A stretch of 64,000 nucleotides of DNA from Blastobasis lacticolella (Eukaryota; Arthropoda; Insecta; Lepidoptera; Blastobasidae), in NCBI GenBank assembly GCA_905147135.1, contig LR990050.1, forward strand, positions 20,210,001 through 20,274,000, read 5' to 3'. Both the position numbers and the translations under genes were made by a program. The first letter of the stretch is position 1; each line of letters opens with the position of its first letter. Of the stretch, positions 62,061 to 64,000 are shown piece by piece. Below the pieces are notes generated by a model. It was given only the letters and a program-made list of their open reading frames with translations, made no database searches and was not told the DNA's origin.

Positions 62061-64000
62061 GTGACAGATCGTGGCGAGGTTAACACAGCAACGCGCCTAT
62101 TGATATACTGCTAACGATTAATATCCTACATTTCATCGGTCAAAGATGTTTATTAAACACTAGTTATTCATATTCTTAATACTCAAATACTAGTGTTCTT
62201 CTACCAGTATACTAGTATACCGTAGGTACTAATCATATACTACGTCCAGCAATGGACGTCCTGTAGAGGAAATGATTATTTTCTTCATGCGTGCGGCAAA
62301 GGTACGCCCTATAGAGCCGAACTTGCGACAAATGGATCGATTTTTATTATCTACTCTTTCACGCAAAAAACTACTAATGGATTTAGATAAAATTTTAGCA
62401 GTGTTGTTGCTTATATCTAAGAATAATACATGGGTGTACTTGGGTACTAGACAGTTGCACTTGAAATTCACAGGTCATCATAACATGCTTAACAAGTTAC
62501 CAAATGGCGCCATTAATGTATGATACATTATTTGGCGGTGAAGGGAATAGGTAGCCGCCAATGTTGGCAAGCGAAGATGGAGAAGGTGGAATAGGGTGAT
62601 TACCCACCTGGCCGGGTGTTGTGACCAGGGGACCAGGGGTCCGACAGTTGATCGTCGGAAGTTATAGTATATATGCCGTGGAAGTTGGCACATTTCTCTA
62701 GCGCGATGTAGGACGATCAGCTACATCTATGTGCGGATGCTTGCTAACCTTGTGCTCGTGCACTCGTAATGTGGGTATCGTTGAGTTTCCCTATTGGAGC
62801 GATAGATGTCGTTACAATTATGATTTGTCAATATAACAGCAGAGTTTGGTGGCGTCATCATCATCATCCTAGCGGTCAGTCCCGACTCCTGTCAGGAATC
62901 GCTTTCCTGCTCTTTCTCCTACACTACCCCCGATCTTTGGCGTCTTCGCGTCAGTGACTTCATCTGGTAGTTCGGTGAAACCCCTTCAAAGAACCAACGC
63001 GGGTACTCTACTAATTTCTTAACGCAATATTTTACTCTCTCCCAGACAGGTGCGGTAATAACGCTCGATAATAACGCACGCGTTATTGCAATATCTATTC
63101 AAAGTACATTTTATATTAGGAGGCGCGCGATTTTACACACGGCTGCGATAACATAAATAGAAATAGAATCCTGCGTCCTGCGTTTTTGTATATTTGTTTT
63201 TAGTACATTTTGTATCAGGATCCACCTATGATATTACAGATGTGATAAACAAAACAACTTCACAATCACTACACTCATCCTCAATAAATGAGTCCCGTGC
63301 CGGTTAATTGTGTACAAAAATTATAACTTGCGATTATAACGGAGCAGTGTGAGAAGGACGTGGAACGCTTTTCGCATAAACGCGTGCAATAATAACGCGC
63401 GTTATATCGCAAACAACTACCCTTCCGGAGATCTACTAGAGGCTGAAGGGTCTTTTGAGTTATTTGGAGGAGCTGGGTTGGCAGGAACGTTAGTGGTTCC
63501 TACATAAAAGACAGATGTCTCCATCCACACGTAAAAGAGGCGCTAGACGTCAAGTTACGGAAAATGCCCGGGTTCATCTATCTATCTATCGCACCTGTCT
63601 GGGAAACGCTTTTAGTCCGTCCTTCTGTCGGCGCAGAGTTCTCAAATGGAGCTTTAATTTTTATAGGTCACATGTCCGTCAGCGGTACACCCTGGCCGCA
63701 ATCAGAGGGCTCGAGGCGAACCCTCCCCTCATGCCCCCACTGGTGACTCGGTGGAGAATCTCTCTGTATGAATACTTGCGGAGAAATTGGGGGCGATGAG
63801 GCTCAACGGTTAGGGCTCGCTAGCCGGCCGAGGAGGTGGAGGGGCTCCTCCACTTTCCGAATGTTACCAAAAGGGGGAGCCGAAAGGCAGACTCGCGGAC
63901 TGACCGGCCGCGTCGGCCGAGAAACTCGAACACGACGCTGGGCCTCGGAGGCCCGTAGAATTACTCGCGCAAAAAATCTTCCCGCCTCGAACCACGCCGA
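62061..64000. other. Distal sequence, no ATP8A exon recognised
   Basis: No P4-ATPase C-terminal block found in any frame. 62,855-62,960 (CATCATCATCCTAGCGGTCA, TCGCTTTCCTGCTCTTTCTC) resembles 36,965-37,060, a dispersed repeat. 63,060-63,400 has palindromic AATAACGC/GCGTTATT pairs. 63,800-64,000 is GC-rich with GGCCGAGGAGGTGGAGGGGC and no recognised product. Confidence 0.4.

Overview
The window looks like nuclear DNA of a moth or butterfly. It has small, very GC-rich exons in long AT-rich introns, bounded by GT-AG signals. The introns and flanks are packed with short dispersed repeats that I associate with Lepidoptera, plus 5'-truncated non-LTR retrotransposon pieces. No bacterial gene organisation is present. 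Species cannot be named from the sequence.

Region 1 (1 to about 7,000) is AT-rich. It carries four intronless genes or gene remnants for protein tyrosine phosphatases (PTPs) of the type found in bracoviruses, the symbiotic viruses of braconid wasps. Two are broken and two have full-length reading frames, and all four have lost at least one residue of the HC(X5)R catalytic loop. The two intact ones are a tandem duplication that includes their upstream regions. A foldback MITE sits between copies. The simplest reading is an old bracovirus integration in a lepidopteran genome, with the genes kept or decaying as pseudo-phosphatases.

Region 2 (about 7,000 to 23,600) is repeat-rich: RTE-like and other LINE fragments, several SINE-like families, TA-flanked and foldback MITEs and hairpins. 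A candidate first coding exon (11,344-11,443) has a good start context and a splice phase that fits the next exon at 23,640.

Region 3 (23,640 to 59,880, and probably beyond the window) is one plus-strand gene for a class-1 P4-ATPase of the ATP8A type, a phosphatidylserine flippase. Twenty exons were placed by translation, splice signals and phase. With the candidate first exon they give about 1,085 codons. Only the cytosolic C-terminal tail is missing. The main P-type ATPase motifs (DGET, PISL, DKTGT, KGAD, TGDK, GDGAND) are readable in order.

The most unusual feature is inside this gene. In four exons (9, 16, 19 and 21 in my numbering) the 3' end of the exon, its 5' splice site and the first bases of the intron are tandemly repeated 7, 7, 28 and 20 times (units of 93, 136, 126 and 106 bp). 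This gives 62 nearly identical splice donors. A diverged single duplicate of the same kind follows exon 3 and a weaker one follows exon 14, which suggests a recurrent process. Splicing at the first donor of each array would give a normal protein. An assembly artefact must be excluded.

The introns also hold three palindromes built on the reverse-transcriptase GVPQGS motif. One of them has grown into a 47-bp minisatellite. From 61,937 to the end I see a degenerate minisatellite and dispersed repeats, but no further exon.
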